Assembly (NCBI RefSeq): GCF_035917575.1 | Contig: NZ_CP109090.1 | Location: 2,790,001 to 2,854,000, forward strand | Source: Streptomyces sp. NBC_01788 | GTDB taxonomy: Bacteria; Actinomycetota; Actinomycetes; Streptomycetales; Streptomycetaceae | Length of the DNA: 64,000 nucleotides | Reading direction: 5' to 3' | Shown: positions 41,857 to 50,342 of the stretch, piece after piece | How positions within the stretch are numbered: the stretch's first letter is position 1 | How the letters are laid out: every line of letters starts with the position of its first letter | Made by a program: the position numbers and the translations under genes | Notes under the pieces: model-generated | The model's input: only the letters and a program-made list of their open reading frames with translations | Databases searched by the model: none | What the model was told of the DNA's origin: nothing

Positions 41857-43065
41857 ATGGACAACGCTAGGGTGCCTCAGATGTTCCACGCTGCCTCGTC
41901 CCCCCGCCAGAACAGAACGCCGCTCCCCCCGGCACAGTCGTCGGCCCCGGGGGTGCCGAGTCCGCGCGGATCGGGCGAGCCGGAGGGAAAACCCGCCAAA
42001 CATCGCGACGCGTTCTTCGACAACGCGAAGTACCTGGCGATCGTGCTGGTGGCGATGGGGCACTTCTGGGAGCCGCTGAAGGACGACAGCCGTGTGCTCC
42101 AGGGCCTCTACATGGTCGTGTACGCCTTCCACATGCCGGCCTTCATCGTCATCTCCGGATACTTCTCCCGCAGTTTCGACGCCCGCCCCGACCGGCTCAA
42201 ACGGCTGATCACCGGTGTCGCGGTTCCGTACGTCGTCTTCGAAACCGCCTTCTCCCTCTTCAACCGCTATGCCGGCCACAACCCCGACCAGGACATCAGC
42301 CTCCTCGACCCCTGGTACCTGACCTGGTTCCTGTGCGCCCTGTTCGTCTGGCGGCTGACCACGCCGCTGTGGAAGCTGGTCCGCCGGCCGCTGCCGGTCG
42401 CGCTCGGCGTCGCGATGCTGGCGTCGCTCAGCCCGAACATCGGAAACGACCTGGACCTCCAGCGGGTCCTTCAGTTCATGCCGTTCTTCGTGCTGGGTCT
42501 GGTGATGAAGCCCGAGCACTTCCAGTTGGTGCGGCGCCGCTCGGTGCGGATCGCGTCGGTGCCGGTGGTGGCGATGGCGCTGTGCGTCGGCTGGTGGGCG
42601 GTGCCGCGGATGAACGCCGCCTGGTTCTACCACCGTGACGCCGCGCAGGAGCTGGACGCGCCCTGGTGGGTCGGACCGGTGATGACGCTGGCGCTGTTCG
42701 GCTGCTCGCTGGTGCTGACCGCCTGCTTCTTCGCCTGGGTGCCGGGCCGCCGGACATGGTTCACGGCGCTCGGCACGGGCACGCTGTGCGGCTATCTGCT
42801 GCACGGCTTCGTCGTGAAGGGCGCCGACTACCAGGGCTGGTTCGACCACGCCTGGCTGCACGGACCGCTCGGCGAGATCCTCGTCACCGTCGCGGCGGCG
42901 GCGGTCGTCACCCTGCTGTGCACGGAGCCCGTGCGGCGGGTCTTCCGGTGCGTGATGGAACCGGAGATGAAGTGGGCCTTCCGGCAGGACACGGGCGAGC
43001 AGGCCCGCGAGCGCCGGGAGGCACAGCGGCCGCAGCCGGCGGAGGCCGGCTCGGTCAGCGCCTGA
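41857..43065 (+). CDS. Acyltransferase family 3 membrane protein
   Basis: This 402-residue polytopic protein belongs to the acyltransferase-3 group close to fucose 4-O-acetylase-like proteins. The signature is FFDNAKYLAIVLVAMGHFWE with the catalytic His, then AFHMPAFIVISGYFSRSF. About ten helices run to residue 360. It would O-acylate a surface sugar or lipid. The N-terminal 45 residues are Pro/Ser-rich and poorly conserved, so an ATG at 41881 is possible. Its last 11 bases overlap the convergent HD gene. Confidence 0.85.
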   Translation: MDNARVPQMFHAASSPRQNRTPLPPAQSSAPGVPSPRGSGEPEGKPAKHRDAFFDNAKYLAIVLVAMGHFWEPLKDDSRVLQGLYMVVYAFHMPAFIVISGYFSRSFDARPDRLKRLITGVAVPYVVFETAFSLFNRYAGHNPDQDISLLDPWYLTWFLCALFVWRLTTPLWKLVRRPLPVALGVAMLASLSPNIGNDLDLQRVLQFMPFFVLGLVMKPEHFQLVRRRSVRIASVPVVAMALCVGWWAVPRMNAAWFYHRDAAQELDAPWWVGPVMTLALFGCSLVLTACFFAWVPGRRTWFTALGTGTLCGYLLHGFVVKGADYQGWFDHAWLHGPLGEILVTVAAAAVVTLLCTEPVRRVFRCVMEPEMKWAFRQDTGEQARERREAQRPQPAEAGSVSA

Positions 43066-43528
43066 GGGGACCGTCCGGGAGACCGAGGAGTGCACGCATC
43101 CGCGCGTACTTCCCGGTCAGCCGGGTGCGGGTGGCCTCGTCGAGGACCGCGAGGCGGGCCGGGTCGGCGTTGTGCGCCAGGTCCGCCTCCTTCACCAGCA
43201 ACGCCCCGGGCGTGGCGAGAATCCGCCGCGCGTACGCCTCCGGCTCCTCCCCCGCCCGCTTGGTGACCGCGCGCACGATGTCCTTCGTACGGCGGCTCAG
43301 CGCGGCCTCGCGCAGCCACCGTTCGGACAGGACGCCGTCCTCCACGGAGTCGTGCAGCCAGGCCGCCGCGATCTGTTCGCCGTCACCGCCCCGGGAGCGC
43401 ACGCCTTCGGCGACGGCCCGCAGGTGCTCGGCGTAGGGCCGGCCCGCCTTGTCGGTCTGCCCCTCGTGAGCGGCCCTGGCCACGGTCTCGACCTCGGCCG
43501 GGGACAGGGTGCGGGGTGTGCCGGTCAC
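43055..43528 (-). CDS. HD-domain protein resembling small alarmone hydrolases
   Basis: This 157-residue protein is built around the hydrolase signatures of RelA/SpoT and MESH1: AAHEGQTDKAGRPYAEHL, WLHDSVEDGVLS (HD and ED pairs) and KEADLAHNAD. This size is right for a single-domain (p)ppGpp hydrolase; the synthetase domain is absent. GTG at 43528 lacks a strong ribosome site. It starts 12 bases after the SpoIIE-type phosphatase gene, so the two are an operon. Hydrolysis of ppGpp or NADPH is an inference from motifs. Confidence 0.72.
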   Translation of the reverse strand: MTGTPRTLSPAEVETVARAAHEGQTDKAGRPYAEHLRAVAEGVRSRGGDGEQIAAAWLHDSVEDGVLSERWLREAALSRRTKDIVRAVTKRAGEEPEAYARRILATPGALLVKEADLAHNADPARLAVLDEATRTRLTGKYARMRALLGLPDGPLRR

Positions 43529-43540
43529 ATGCCCAGTGTG

Positions 43541-44719
43541 TCAGCGTGCCACGAGCGCCGTGGGGCCCTCGCGGCAGATCAGGAGCAGGGCGCGGTCGTC
43601 GTTGACGTCCTTCGCCACCGCCTCGATCAGGTGCCAGGCGGCCCCGTGGAAGCCGCCGGCGACATAGCGGTCGGCCTCGCCCGTGAGGCGGTCGATGCCC
43701 TCGACGATGTCCCGGTCCGACGTCTCCACCAGGCCGTCCGTGAACAGCATCAGGACGTCCCCGGCGCGCAGGGAGCCCTTGACCGGGTCGAACTGGGCGC
43801 CGTCGTACACGCCGAGGAGCGGGCCCTCGGCGGCCTTCTCCTCCCAGCGGCCGCTGCCCGCGCTGAGCTGGAGGCCCGGCGGGTGCCCCGCGGAGTACAG
43901 CTCGTAGTCGCCGGAGTCCAGGTCCAGCACCAGATGGATGGAGGTCGCGAAGCCCTCGTCCCAGTCCTGGCGCAGCAGATAGCCGTTGGCGGCGGGCAGG
44001 AACGCGTGCGGGGGCAGGCTGCCGAGCAGACCGCCGAACGCGCCCGACAGCAGCAGCGCCCGCGAGCCCGCGTCCATGCCCTTGCCGGACACGTCCGTGA
44101 GCACGACCTCCAGGGTGCGGCCGCCGTTCGTACGGGCGGCGACCACGAAGTCGCCGGAGAAGGACTGGCCGCCGGCCGGGCGCAGCGCCATCTCGTGGTG
44201 CCAGCCGCCGGGCAGTTGCGGCAGCTTGCTCTGGACGCGGATGCGCTCACGCAGGTCGAACAGCATGGTGCCGCCGCGCCGCCAGGGCACGCCGACCCGG
44301 CTGCGGAACTGGGCGATGATCAGCCCGAAGAAGCCGCAGGCGGCGACCACGAGCACCACGCCCGGGGTCACCCGGGACGGGCCCTCGGTGTACGGCCCGA
44401 GCCGCACCGACTCCACGATCAGCGCCGTGGCCGCGGCGGCGTACAGGCCGAGCAGGCTCGCCGGGCGCAGCAGCAGTCCGCCGGCGACGATGGGCAGCAC
44501 CAGCGCGACCGGCGAGAACCACACCGAGTTGGCGAGCGTCAGCGCCAGGATCAGCGGGATGGTCAGCAGCAGACCGCCGAGCGCGATCCAGTCCGAGCCG
44601 TCCCCGCGGAAGTAGTCGACGGCGGCTCTGCGCACGCCGACTCGGGCCCGGTGCCACTGCATCTTCAACCGGGCCGTGAACGTCTCGGCTTCCGCGCGCC
44701 GCTGTCGTCCTGCTGCCAT
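43541..44719 (-). CDS. Membrane PP2C-type (SpoIIE domain) phosphatase
   Basis: A 392-residue protein: about four membrane helices lie at residues 45-135 (ALGGLLLTIPLILALTLA, VALVLPIVAGGLLL, LGLYAAAATALIV, GVVLVVAACGFFGLIIA). A linker and a SpoIIE/PP2C catalytic domain (about 170-385) follow, with SGDFVVAARTNGGRTLEVVLTDVSGKGMDAG and LFTDGLVETSDRD carrying the metal Asp residues. Such phosphatases act on phosphoserine of anti-sigma antagonists. It heads an operon with the alarmone-hydrolase-like gene. Target unknown. Confidence 0.9.
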   Translation of the reverse strand: MAAGRQRRAEAETFTARLKMQWHRARVGVRRAAVDYFRGDGSDWIALGGLLLTIPLILALTLANSVWFSPVALVLPIVAGGLLLRPASLLGLYAAAATALIVESVRLGPYTEGPSRVTPGVVLVVAACGFFGLIIAQFRSRVGVPWRRGGTMLFDLRERIRVQSKLPQLPGGWHHEMALRPAGGQSFSGDFVVAARTNGGRTLEVVLTDVSGKGMDAGSRALLLSGAFGGLLGSLPPHAFLPAANGYLLRQDWDEGFATSIHLVLDLDSGDYELYSAGHPPGLQLSAGSGRWEEKAAEGPLLGVYDGAQFDPVKGSLRAGDVLMLFTDGLVETSDRDIVEGIDRLTGEADRYVAGGFHGAAWHLIEAVAKDVNDDRALLLICREGPTALVAR

Positions 44720-44881
44720 TAGTTGGGGACCCTATCCATCCGACCTGACGCTTGGCACGGGAGGTCCCACTTGTCCCCCGTCCGAGGCTCGGATTCACAG
44801 TGAACTTCACCGGCGGCCGTCGCGCTGCCACCTGGACGAAATTCGTTCGCCCCTTCCGTTGCGCGCTGGTAGGCATGGCGC

Positions 44882-46123
44882 ATGGCGACTGAGCATGCGA
44901 CCGGGCCGAGGGTGCTGCGACGCGACGAGTGGAACCCCTGGTACGACAATCTGATCCGCGCCTTCGGAGGGGTCCCGGAGCCGGACGAGGAGCGGGAACT
45001 CTGGGACGCCCTGACCGAGCCGGCCCGTTCGCTGGGTGTCTGGGACGGGGACACGTGCGTGGGCACGGCGGGGGCGTTCAGCTTCCGGATCACCGTACCG
45101 GGCGGCGACCTGCTGCCGGCGGCCGGCGTGACGATGGTGAGCGTGGCCGCCACGCACCGGAGGCGCGGTGTGCTGACGTCCATGATGCGGCGGCAGTTGG
45201 ACGACGTGCGCTCCTGGGGCGAGTCGCTGGCGGTGCTGACCGCCTCCGAGCCCGCGATCTACGGCCGCTTCGGGTACGGCGCGGCGGCCTTCCAGCTCGC
45301 CGCCGAGATCGACACCGACCGGGCCGGTCTTTCGGTCCCGGCCGGCACGGACGACGTGCGTCTGCGGTTCGCGGCGCCCGCCGACGCGCTGGACGACTGC
45401 GAGGCGGTCTACGCGCGGCTGGTGCCCGGGCGGCCCGGCATGCTGGCCCGGCAGCCCGGCTGGGAGCGGGTGGCGCTGCTCGATCCGGAGAGCGCGCGGG
45501 AGGGTGCCTCGCCGCTGCAGTGCGTGGTCGCCGAGCGGGCCGGCGAGGTCACGGGGTACGCCCGTTACCGCGTCAAGCCCGGCTGGGGCGCCGGCGGGCC
45601 GGAGGGCGAGGTGCGGCTCAGGGACCTGGCCGCGCTGGACCCGGCGAGCGACGCGGCGCTGTGGCGCTTCCTGTTCGGCATCGACCTGACCTCGACGCTG
45701 ACCGTGCGGGGGCAGCCGGTCGACGACGCCTGGCAGTACCTGGTGTCCGACATCCGGCGGTGCCGGCCGCGGCTGAAGGACTCGCTGTACGTACGGCTCG
45801 TGGACGTGGGGGCGGCGCTCGCCGCGCGGACCTACCAGACGCCGGTGGACGTGGTGCTGGAGGTGGCGGACGACTTCTGCCCCTGGAACGCGGGGCGATG
45901 GCGGCTGACCGGGGACCCGAAGGGTGCCTCCTGCGAACGCACCTCGGACGCGGCGGAACTCTCCTTGTCCGTACGGGAGTTGGGAGCAGCCTATCTCGGC
46001 GGCGTGCCGCTGGCCGGGCTGGCGGCGGCCGGGCGGGTACGGGAGCTGCGGCCCGGGGCGCTGGCCCCGGTGTCGGTGGCGTTCGGCTCGGCGGTGGCGC
46101 CGTGGCTGCCGCACGGGTTCTGA
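44882..46123 (+). CDS. Eis-like GNAT acetyltransferase
   Basis: This is a 413-residue member of the Eis family: N-terminal GNAT domain with VTMVSVAATHRRRGVLTSMM (acetyl-CoA loop), YGRFGYGAA, a second GNAT-like region, and a C-terminal SCP2-like domain ending in a carboxyl-terminal Phe (PWLPHGF), which is catalytic in Eis. Eis enzymes acetylate amines such as aminoglycosides or protein lysines. It is convergent with the nei gene, 10 bases apart. The natural substrate is unknown. Confidence 0.87.
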   Translation: MATEHATGPRVLRRDEWNPWYDNLIRAFGGVPEPDEERELWDALTEPARSLGVWDGDTCVGTAGAFSFRITVPGGDLLPAAGVTMVSVAATHRRRGVLTSMMRRQLDDVRSWGESLAVLTASEPAIYGRFGYGAAAFQLAAEIDTDRAGLSVPAGTDDVRLRFAAPADALDDCEAVYARLVPGRPGMLARQPGWERVALLDPESAREGASPLQCVVAERAGEVTGYARYRVKPGWGAGGPEGEVRLRDLAALDPASDAALWRFLFGIDLTSTLTVRGQPVDDAWQYLVSDIRRCRPRLKDSLYVRLVDVGAALAARTYQTPVDVVLEVADDFCPWNAGRWRLTGDPKGASCERTSDAAELSLSVRELGAAYLGGVPLAGLAAAGRVRELRPGALAPVSVAFGSAVAPWLPHGF

Positions 46124-46133
46124 GACGGCCGTC

Positions 46134-46952
46134 TCATCCGGCCCTCGCGGGCTGCTGGCAGGTGGGGCACCAGAACAGGTTGCGGGCGGCCAGGCCGGCG
46201 GTGCGGATGTCCGCGCCGCAGATGTGGCAGGGCAGGGCGGTACGGCGGTAGACGTAGACCTCGCCGCCGTGGTCGTCGACGCGGGGCGGGCGGCCCATGG
46301 CCTCGGGGGTGTGCTCCGGGCGGACGGTGTCGATGCGGTTGTTGCGGACGCCCTCGCGCATGAGGGCGACGAGGTCGGCCCAGATGGCGTCCCACTCGGC
46401 CGGGGTCACGTCGCTGCCGGGGCGGTAGGGGTCGACGCGGTGCCGGAAGAGGACCTCGGCGCGGTAGACGTTTCCGACGCCCGCGACGATCTTCTGGTCC
46501 ATCAGCAGGGCGGCGATGGACGTACGGCTGCGGCGTATGCGGGCGTAGGCCCGGTCCGGGTCGGCGTCGGGGCGCAGGGGGTCGGGGCCGAGGCGGTCGT
46601 GCACGGCCTGCTTCTCGGCGTCGTTGATCAGGGCGCAGGTGGTGGGGCCGCGCAGGTCGACGTACGAGGCCGTGTTGGCGAGGCGGAGGCGGACGGTGTC
46701 CGTGGGCGGGGGCGCGGGGGCGTCGCCGAAGGCGACCTTGCCGAAGAGGCCGAGGTGGATGTGGATCCAGTCGCTCTCACGGAAGCGCAGGAAGAGGTGT
46801 TTGCCGTGGGCTTCCGTGCGGGTGAGCTCCGCACCGGTGAGGAGGGGGGCGGCGGTGAACTTGCCCTGGGGGCTGGTGACGGTGGTCCGCCGGCCTCGGA
46901 AGTGGGCGGCGTAGTCCTGCGCCAGGCGGTGGATGGTGTGCCCCTCCGGCAC
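46134..46952 (-). CDS. nei: Fpg/Nei family DNA glycosylase
   Basis: A 272-residue base-excision-repair enzyme. The N-terminal MPEGHTIHR places catalytic Pro2 and Glu3 as in endonuclease VIII. HGKHLFLRF and the H2TH region LLMDQKIVAGVGNVYRAEVLF follow. A zinc finger CHICGADI...WCPTC closes the protein. MPEGHT rather than MPELPE points to Nei, which removes oxidised pyrimidines. GTG at 46952 has GAGAGGA upstream. Repeats and rpiB lie upstream. Confidence 0.93.
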   Translation of the reverse strand: MPEGHTIHRLAQDYAAHFRGRRTTVTSPQGKFTAAPLLTGAELTRTEAHGKHLFLRFRESDWIHIHLGLFGKVAFGDAPAPPPTDTVRLRLANTASYVDLRGPTTCALINDAEKQAVHDRLGPDPLRPDADPDRAYARIRRSRTSIAALLMDQKIVAGVGNVYRAEVLFRHRVDPYRPGSDVTPAEWDAIWADLVALMREGVRNNRIDTVRPEHTPEAMGRPPRVDDHGGEVYVYRRTALPCHICGADIRTAGLAARNLFWCPTCQQPARAG

Positions 46953-46981
46953 GGGTGTCCTCTCTTACGGTTTTTTGCCCG

Positions 46982-47097
46982 CCCACCCGACCGTCTCGGT
47001 GGGTGGAGGCGCGCCGGACCTGGGGCTCTGCCCCGGACCCCGCCGGGGCTTTGCCCCGGACCCGTTTCCCACCCACCCGCCCGACTCGGTGGGTGGA
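46982..47097. repeat. Paired palindromic and direct repeats in the nei-rpiB gap
   Basis: Two 26-base copies at 46982-47007 and 47072-47097 differ at two positions, and each can fold on its CCACCC/GGGTGG ends. Between them a 19-base unit is repeated at 47022-47040 and 47045-47063 with one difference. This resembles the GC-rich intergenic repeat families seen in many Streptomyces genomes. Confidence 0.7.
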
Positions 47098-47132
47098 AGG
47101 GGGACCCGGGGGCGGGGCTGCGTCCCGGAGTC

Positions 47133-47618
47133 CTACTGCTGGGGGTGGTGGGGCGGGATCGGGGGGAGGTCGCCGGTCGACTCGTAGGCCTCGAGCATCT
47201 CGATGCGGCGGATGTGGCGCTCGTCGCCGGAGAAGGGCGTGCCGAGGAAGGTCTCGACGAACTTCGTCGCCTCCTCCTCGGTGTGCATGCGCGCGCCCAC
47301 CGCGACGACGTTCGCGTTGTTGTGCTGGCGGCCGAGGGAGGCCGTCTCCTCGCTCCAGGCGAGGGCCGCACGCACGCCCTTGACCTTGTTCGCGGCGATC
47401 TGCTCACCGTTGCCGGAGCCGCCGATCACGATGCCGAGGGAGTCCGGGTCCGCGGCCGTGCGCTCCGCGGCGCGCAGGCAGAAGGGCGGGTAGTCGTCCT
47501 GGGCGTCGTAGATGTGGGGTCCGCAGTCGACGGGGTCGTGGCCCGCCGCCTTGAGCCACTCGACGAGGTGGTTCTTGAGTTCGAAGCCCGCATGGTCGGA
47601 GCCGAGATACACGCGCAT
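47133..47618 (-). CDS. rpiB: Ribose/galactose isomerase, RpiB/LacA/LacB family
   Basis: A 161-residue isomerase interconverting ribose-5-phosphate and ribulose-5-phosphate in the pentose phosphate pathway. The N-terminus VYLGSDHAGFELK and the anion-hole motif GIVIGGSGNGEQIAANKVKGVRAAL are diagnostic. In GSGNGE a Ser occupies the position of the Cys base of E. coli RpiB, as in actinobacterial RpiB. HNNANVV is also conserved. It is divergent from the permease gene. Confidence 0.95.
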   Translation of the reverse strand: MRVYLGSDHAGFELKNHLVEWLKAAGHDPVDCGPHIYDAQDDYPPFCLRAAERTAADPDSLGIVIGGSGNGEQIAANKVKGVRAALAWSEETASLGRQHNNANVVAVGARMHTEEEATKFVETFLGTPFSGDERHIRRIEMLEAYESTGDLPPIPPHHPQQ

Positions 47619-47689
47619 GGTCCGAGTGTGACACGGCGGAATGCGGGCGGCAGAGTCGGGTCAGCGCACTATCACACCCGCGAGAAAGA

Positions 47690-47837
47690 AAAACCTATAC
47701 CTTTGAAACCTCAAAAAAACCTCAAGTAACAATTACATTTCGAAGGTTCACGGATTCCAATGCCTCCGATTCACTGGACCATCCCGTACACCGCTCGTGC
47801 GGGGGACCGCTCCACCAGAGCAAAGGAATTTCCGTCC
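47690..47837 (+). promoter_or_regulatory. AT-rich permease promoter region with 11-bp-spaced direct repeats
   Basis: The stretch 47687-47755 is strikingly AT-rich for this genome. AACCTCAA occurs at 47707-47714 and 47718-47725, one helical turn apart, typical of a dimer-binding operator. The first permease ATG at 47838 has AAGGA about 8 bases upstream. Confidence 0.4.
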
Positions 47838-49271
47838 ATGACTAGTTCGGGGCTCCAGGCCGGGCTCAAGAACCGCCATCTGTCGATGATCGCGATCGGC
47901 GGCGTCATCGGCGCCGGCCTCTTCGTCGGTTCCAGCTCCGCCATCGCCACCGCCGGACCGGGCATCCTCCTGTCCTACGCCCTCGTCGGCACGCTCGTCG
48001 TCCTCGTGATGCGCATGCTCGGCGAGATGTCCGCCGCCAACCCCACCTCGGGCTCCTTCTCCGCGCACGCCGACCGGGCGCTCGGCCGCTGGGCCGGGTT
48101 CTCCATCGGCTGGCTGTACTGGTTCTTCTGGGTCGTCGTGCTGGCCGTGGAGGCGACCGCGGGCGCCAAGATCCTCTCCGAATGGGTGCCGGCCGTGCCC
48201 CAGTGGGGCTGGGCCCTCATCGTCATGGTGGTGCTGACCGCCACCAACCTCGTCTCCGTCGGCTCCTACGGGGAGTTCGAGTTCTGGTTCGCCGGGATCA
48301 AGGTCGTGGCGATCGGCGCGTTCATCGTCGTCGGCGGGCTGGCCGTGTTCGGCCTGCTGCCCGGCGCGCACAGCGACAAGGCGGGGCTCGGCAACCTCAC
48401 CGACCACGGCGGATTCCTGCCGAACGGGCCCGGCGCCATCCTCACCGGTGTCCTGCTCGTCGTCTTCTCCTTCATGGGCAGCGAGATCGCCACCCTCGCG
48501 GCGGGCGAGTCGGAGGACCCGCAGCGCGCCGTCACCAAGTCGACCAACAGCATCATCTGGCGTATCGGCGTCTTCTACCTCGGCTCCGTGTTCGTCGTGG
48601 TCGCCCTGCTGCCCTGGAACGACAAGTCGATCACCGAGAAGGGCTCCTACGTCGCCGCCCTCGACTCCCTCGGTATCGCGCACGCCGGTCAGATCATGAA
48701 CTTCATCGTGCTGACCTCGGTGCTCTCCTGTCTCAACTCCGGCCTCTACACGGCCTCCCGGATGGCCTTCTCGCTCGGCCAGCGCGGGGACGCGCCCAAG
48801 GCGTTCGCGCGGACCACCCGCCGCGGTGTGCCGATGGCCGCGATCGTCTCCTCGGTCGTGTTCGGCTTCGTGGCCGTGTTCTTCAACTACAGGTTCCCGG
48901 ACTCCGTCTTCCTGTTCCTCGTCAACTCCTCCGGCGCGGTCGCCCTGTTCGTCTGGCTGGTGATCTGCTTCTCGCAGCTGCGGATGCGGAAGATCATCCA
49001 GCGGGAGGCGCCGGAGAAGCTGGTCGTGAGGATGTGGCTGTACCCGTATCTGACGTGGGCGGCGGCCGCGCTGATCGTCTTCGTCTTCGGCTACATGCTC
49101 ACCGACACCGAGCACGACGGCCGCGAGACCGTGCTGCTGTCGATGCTGGTCGCGGCGATCGTGCTGGCGATCTCCTTCGTCAAGCAGATGCTCGACAACG
49201 GCCGTGCGGCGGCCGCGGCCCCGGCCGCCGAGGAAGCGGACGAGGAAACCGAGAAGGTCGCCACCGGCTGA
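47838..49271 (+). CDS. Amino acid permease (APC superfamily)
   Basis: A 477-residue permease with about 12 membrane helices. The APC/AAT signature HLSMIAIGGVIGAGLFVGS begins near residue 14, with GEMSAANPTSGSFSAHADRALG and the ESEDPQRAVTKSTNS loop next. This is the GabP/AnsP/LysP-like group that imports amino acids by proton symport. ATG at 47838 (MTSSGLQAGLKNRHL) is chosen over an upstream in-frame ATG because of its ribosome site and family alignment. A paralogue lies at 50343. Substrate unknown. Confidence 0.92.
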   Translation: MTSSGLQAGLKNRHLSMIAIGGVIGAGLFVGSSSAIATAGPGILLSYALVGTLVVLVMRMLGEMSAANPTSGSFSAHADRALGRWAGFSIGWLYWFFWVVVLAVEATAGAKILSEWVPAVPQWGWALIVMVVLTATNLVSVGSYGEFEFWFAGIKVVAIGAFIVVGGLAVFGLLPGAHSDKAGLGNLTDHGGFLPNGPGAILTGVLLVVFSFMGSEIATLAAGESEDPQRAVTKSTNSIIWRIGVFYLGSVFVVVALLPWNDKSITEKGSYVAALDSLGIAHAGQIMNFIVLTSVLSCLNSGLYTASRMAFSLGQRGDAPKAFARTTRRGVPMAAIVSSVVFGFVAVFFNYRFPDSVFLFLVNSSGAVALFVWLVICFSQLRMRKIIQREAPEKLVVRMWLYPYLTWAAAALIVFVFGYMLTDTEHDGRETVLLSMLVAAIVLAISFVKQMLDNGRAAAAAPAAEEADEETEKVATG

Positions 49272-49295
49272 CGACGGCCGGGACGGGAAACGACG

Positions 49296-49346
49296 AAGAG
49301 GCCGGCCGGCGGACGTCACGGAGCGACGTCCACCGGCCGGCCTCTT
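49296..49346. terminator. Bidirectional terminator between permease and bioY
   Basis: A 22-bp stem with a single mismatch pairs 49296-49317 with 49325-49346 around a 7-base loop, between convergent genes. Confidence 0.87.
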
Positions 49347-49397
49347 GCGCAGGCTTCCGCGGATCGGCGGAGAACTACGGCACCGGGAAGGGTGCGG

Positions 49398-49979
49398 TCA
49401 CTTCCCGGCCAGCTTCCAGGCGGTGGGCAGCAGGCCCATCGCCAGGGCGGCCTTGAGGGCGTCGCCGATCAGGAACGGGGTGAGGCCGGCGGCGACCGCG
49501 GCGGACGCGGACATGCCGGTGGCCAGGGCCAGGTAGGGCACGCCGACCGCGTAGATGATCGCCGTGCCCAGCACCATCGTGCCGGCCGTGCGCCAGACGT
49601 TGCGGTCGCCGCCGCGGCGGGCCAGGGCGCCCACGACGGTGGCGGCGAGCAGCATGCCGAGGACGTAGCCGAAGGAGACGGAGCCCGCGCCCGAGGCACC
49701 GCCCGCGAACCACGGCACGCCCGCCGCGCCGGCGAGCACGTAGAGCGCGAGGGCGACGAGACCGCGGCCGGCGCCCAGCGAGGTGCCTACGAGCAGCGCC
49801 GCGAAGGTCTGGCCGGTCACCGGCACCGGGGAGTGCGGCACGGGCAGCGAGATCTGGGCGGCCAGTCCGGTGAGCGCGGCGCCGCCCACCACGAGGGCCA
49901 CGTCCCGGACACGGGACGCCGGCAGCAGGTCGGCGAGGACGACCCCGGTACGGGTGGGGGTGGCGGCAGCGGTGCTCAT
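49398..49979 (-). CDS. bioY: BioY, biotin ECF transporter substrate-binding subunit
   Basis: A 193-residue membrane protein with six helices and the BioY landmarks ALTGLAAQISLPVPHSPVPVTGQTFAALLVG and the late FLIGDALKAALA. It captures biotin for an energy-coupling-factor transporter. No ECF ATPase genes (bioM/ecfA) or bioN/ecfT are present nearby, so it would use shared ECF components elsewhere or act alone. The ATG at 49979 (MSTAAATPTRTG) is chosen over an in-frame upstream start that adds 39 unconserved residues. Confidence 0.93.
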   Translation of the reverse strand: MSTAAATPTRTGVVLADLLPASRVRDVALVVGGAALTGLAAQISLPVPHSPVPVTGQTFAALLVGTSLGAGRGLVALALYVLAGAAGVPWFAGGASGAGSVSFGYVLGMLLAATVVGALARRGGDRNVWRTAGTMVLGTAIIYAVGVPYLALATGMSASAAVAAGLTPFLIGDALKAALAMGLLPTAWKLAGK

Positions 49980-50342
49980 GGGGACTCCGCGAGTTGAGGG
50001 CGGTTCGGGACAGCGTGACGCTATCCCAGCGGTGGCGCGGCGATCACCGTCAGCGGTCGACAAGGGGGGAGCGGACGCTTGGTCCGTTTCGCACAAAGAA
50101 GGGTCCGCACACCCGGTGGGACGTGATGCCGGTCACTGAGGTGGCGCGGTTTCCGCCACGTGCGGGGAGGGGACGGCGACTGTAGGGTCCCGCCAAACGC
50201 CTGGGTCGCCCGCTCCGGTAGTCGGTGTCTCACTCCCCGTACACGGCGCGTCCGGATCGTGAGCGGCCGCTCCGGCGCGGTGGGGCGGCCGCCCAGACTG
50301 TGGGGGTTTTCGTACCTGCCCCCCACCGGACGAGCCGCCCCC

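Noticed and set aside
47707..47760. Possible GlnR box (GTAAC-N6-GAAAC type) or PHO box before the first permease
   Set aside because: GTAAC is followed at the right distance by ATTTC, not GAAAC, and only one GTTCAC half unit is present.
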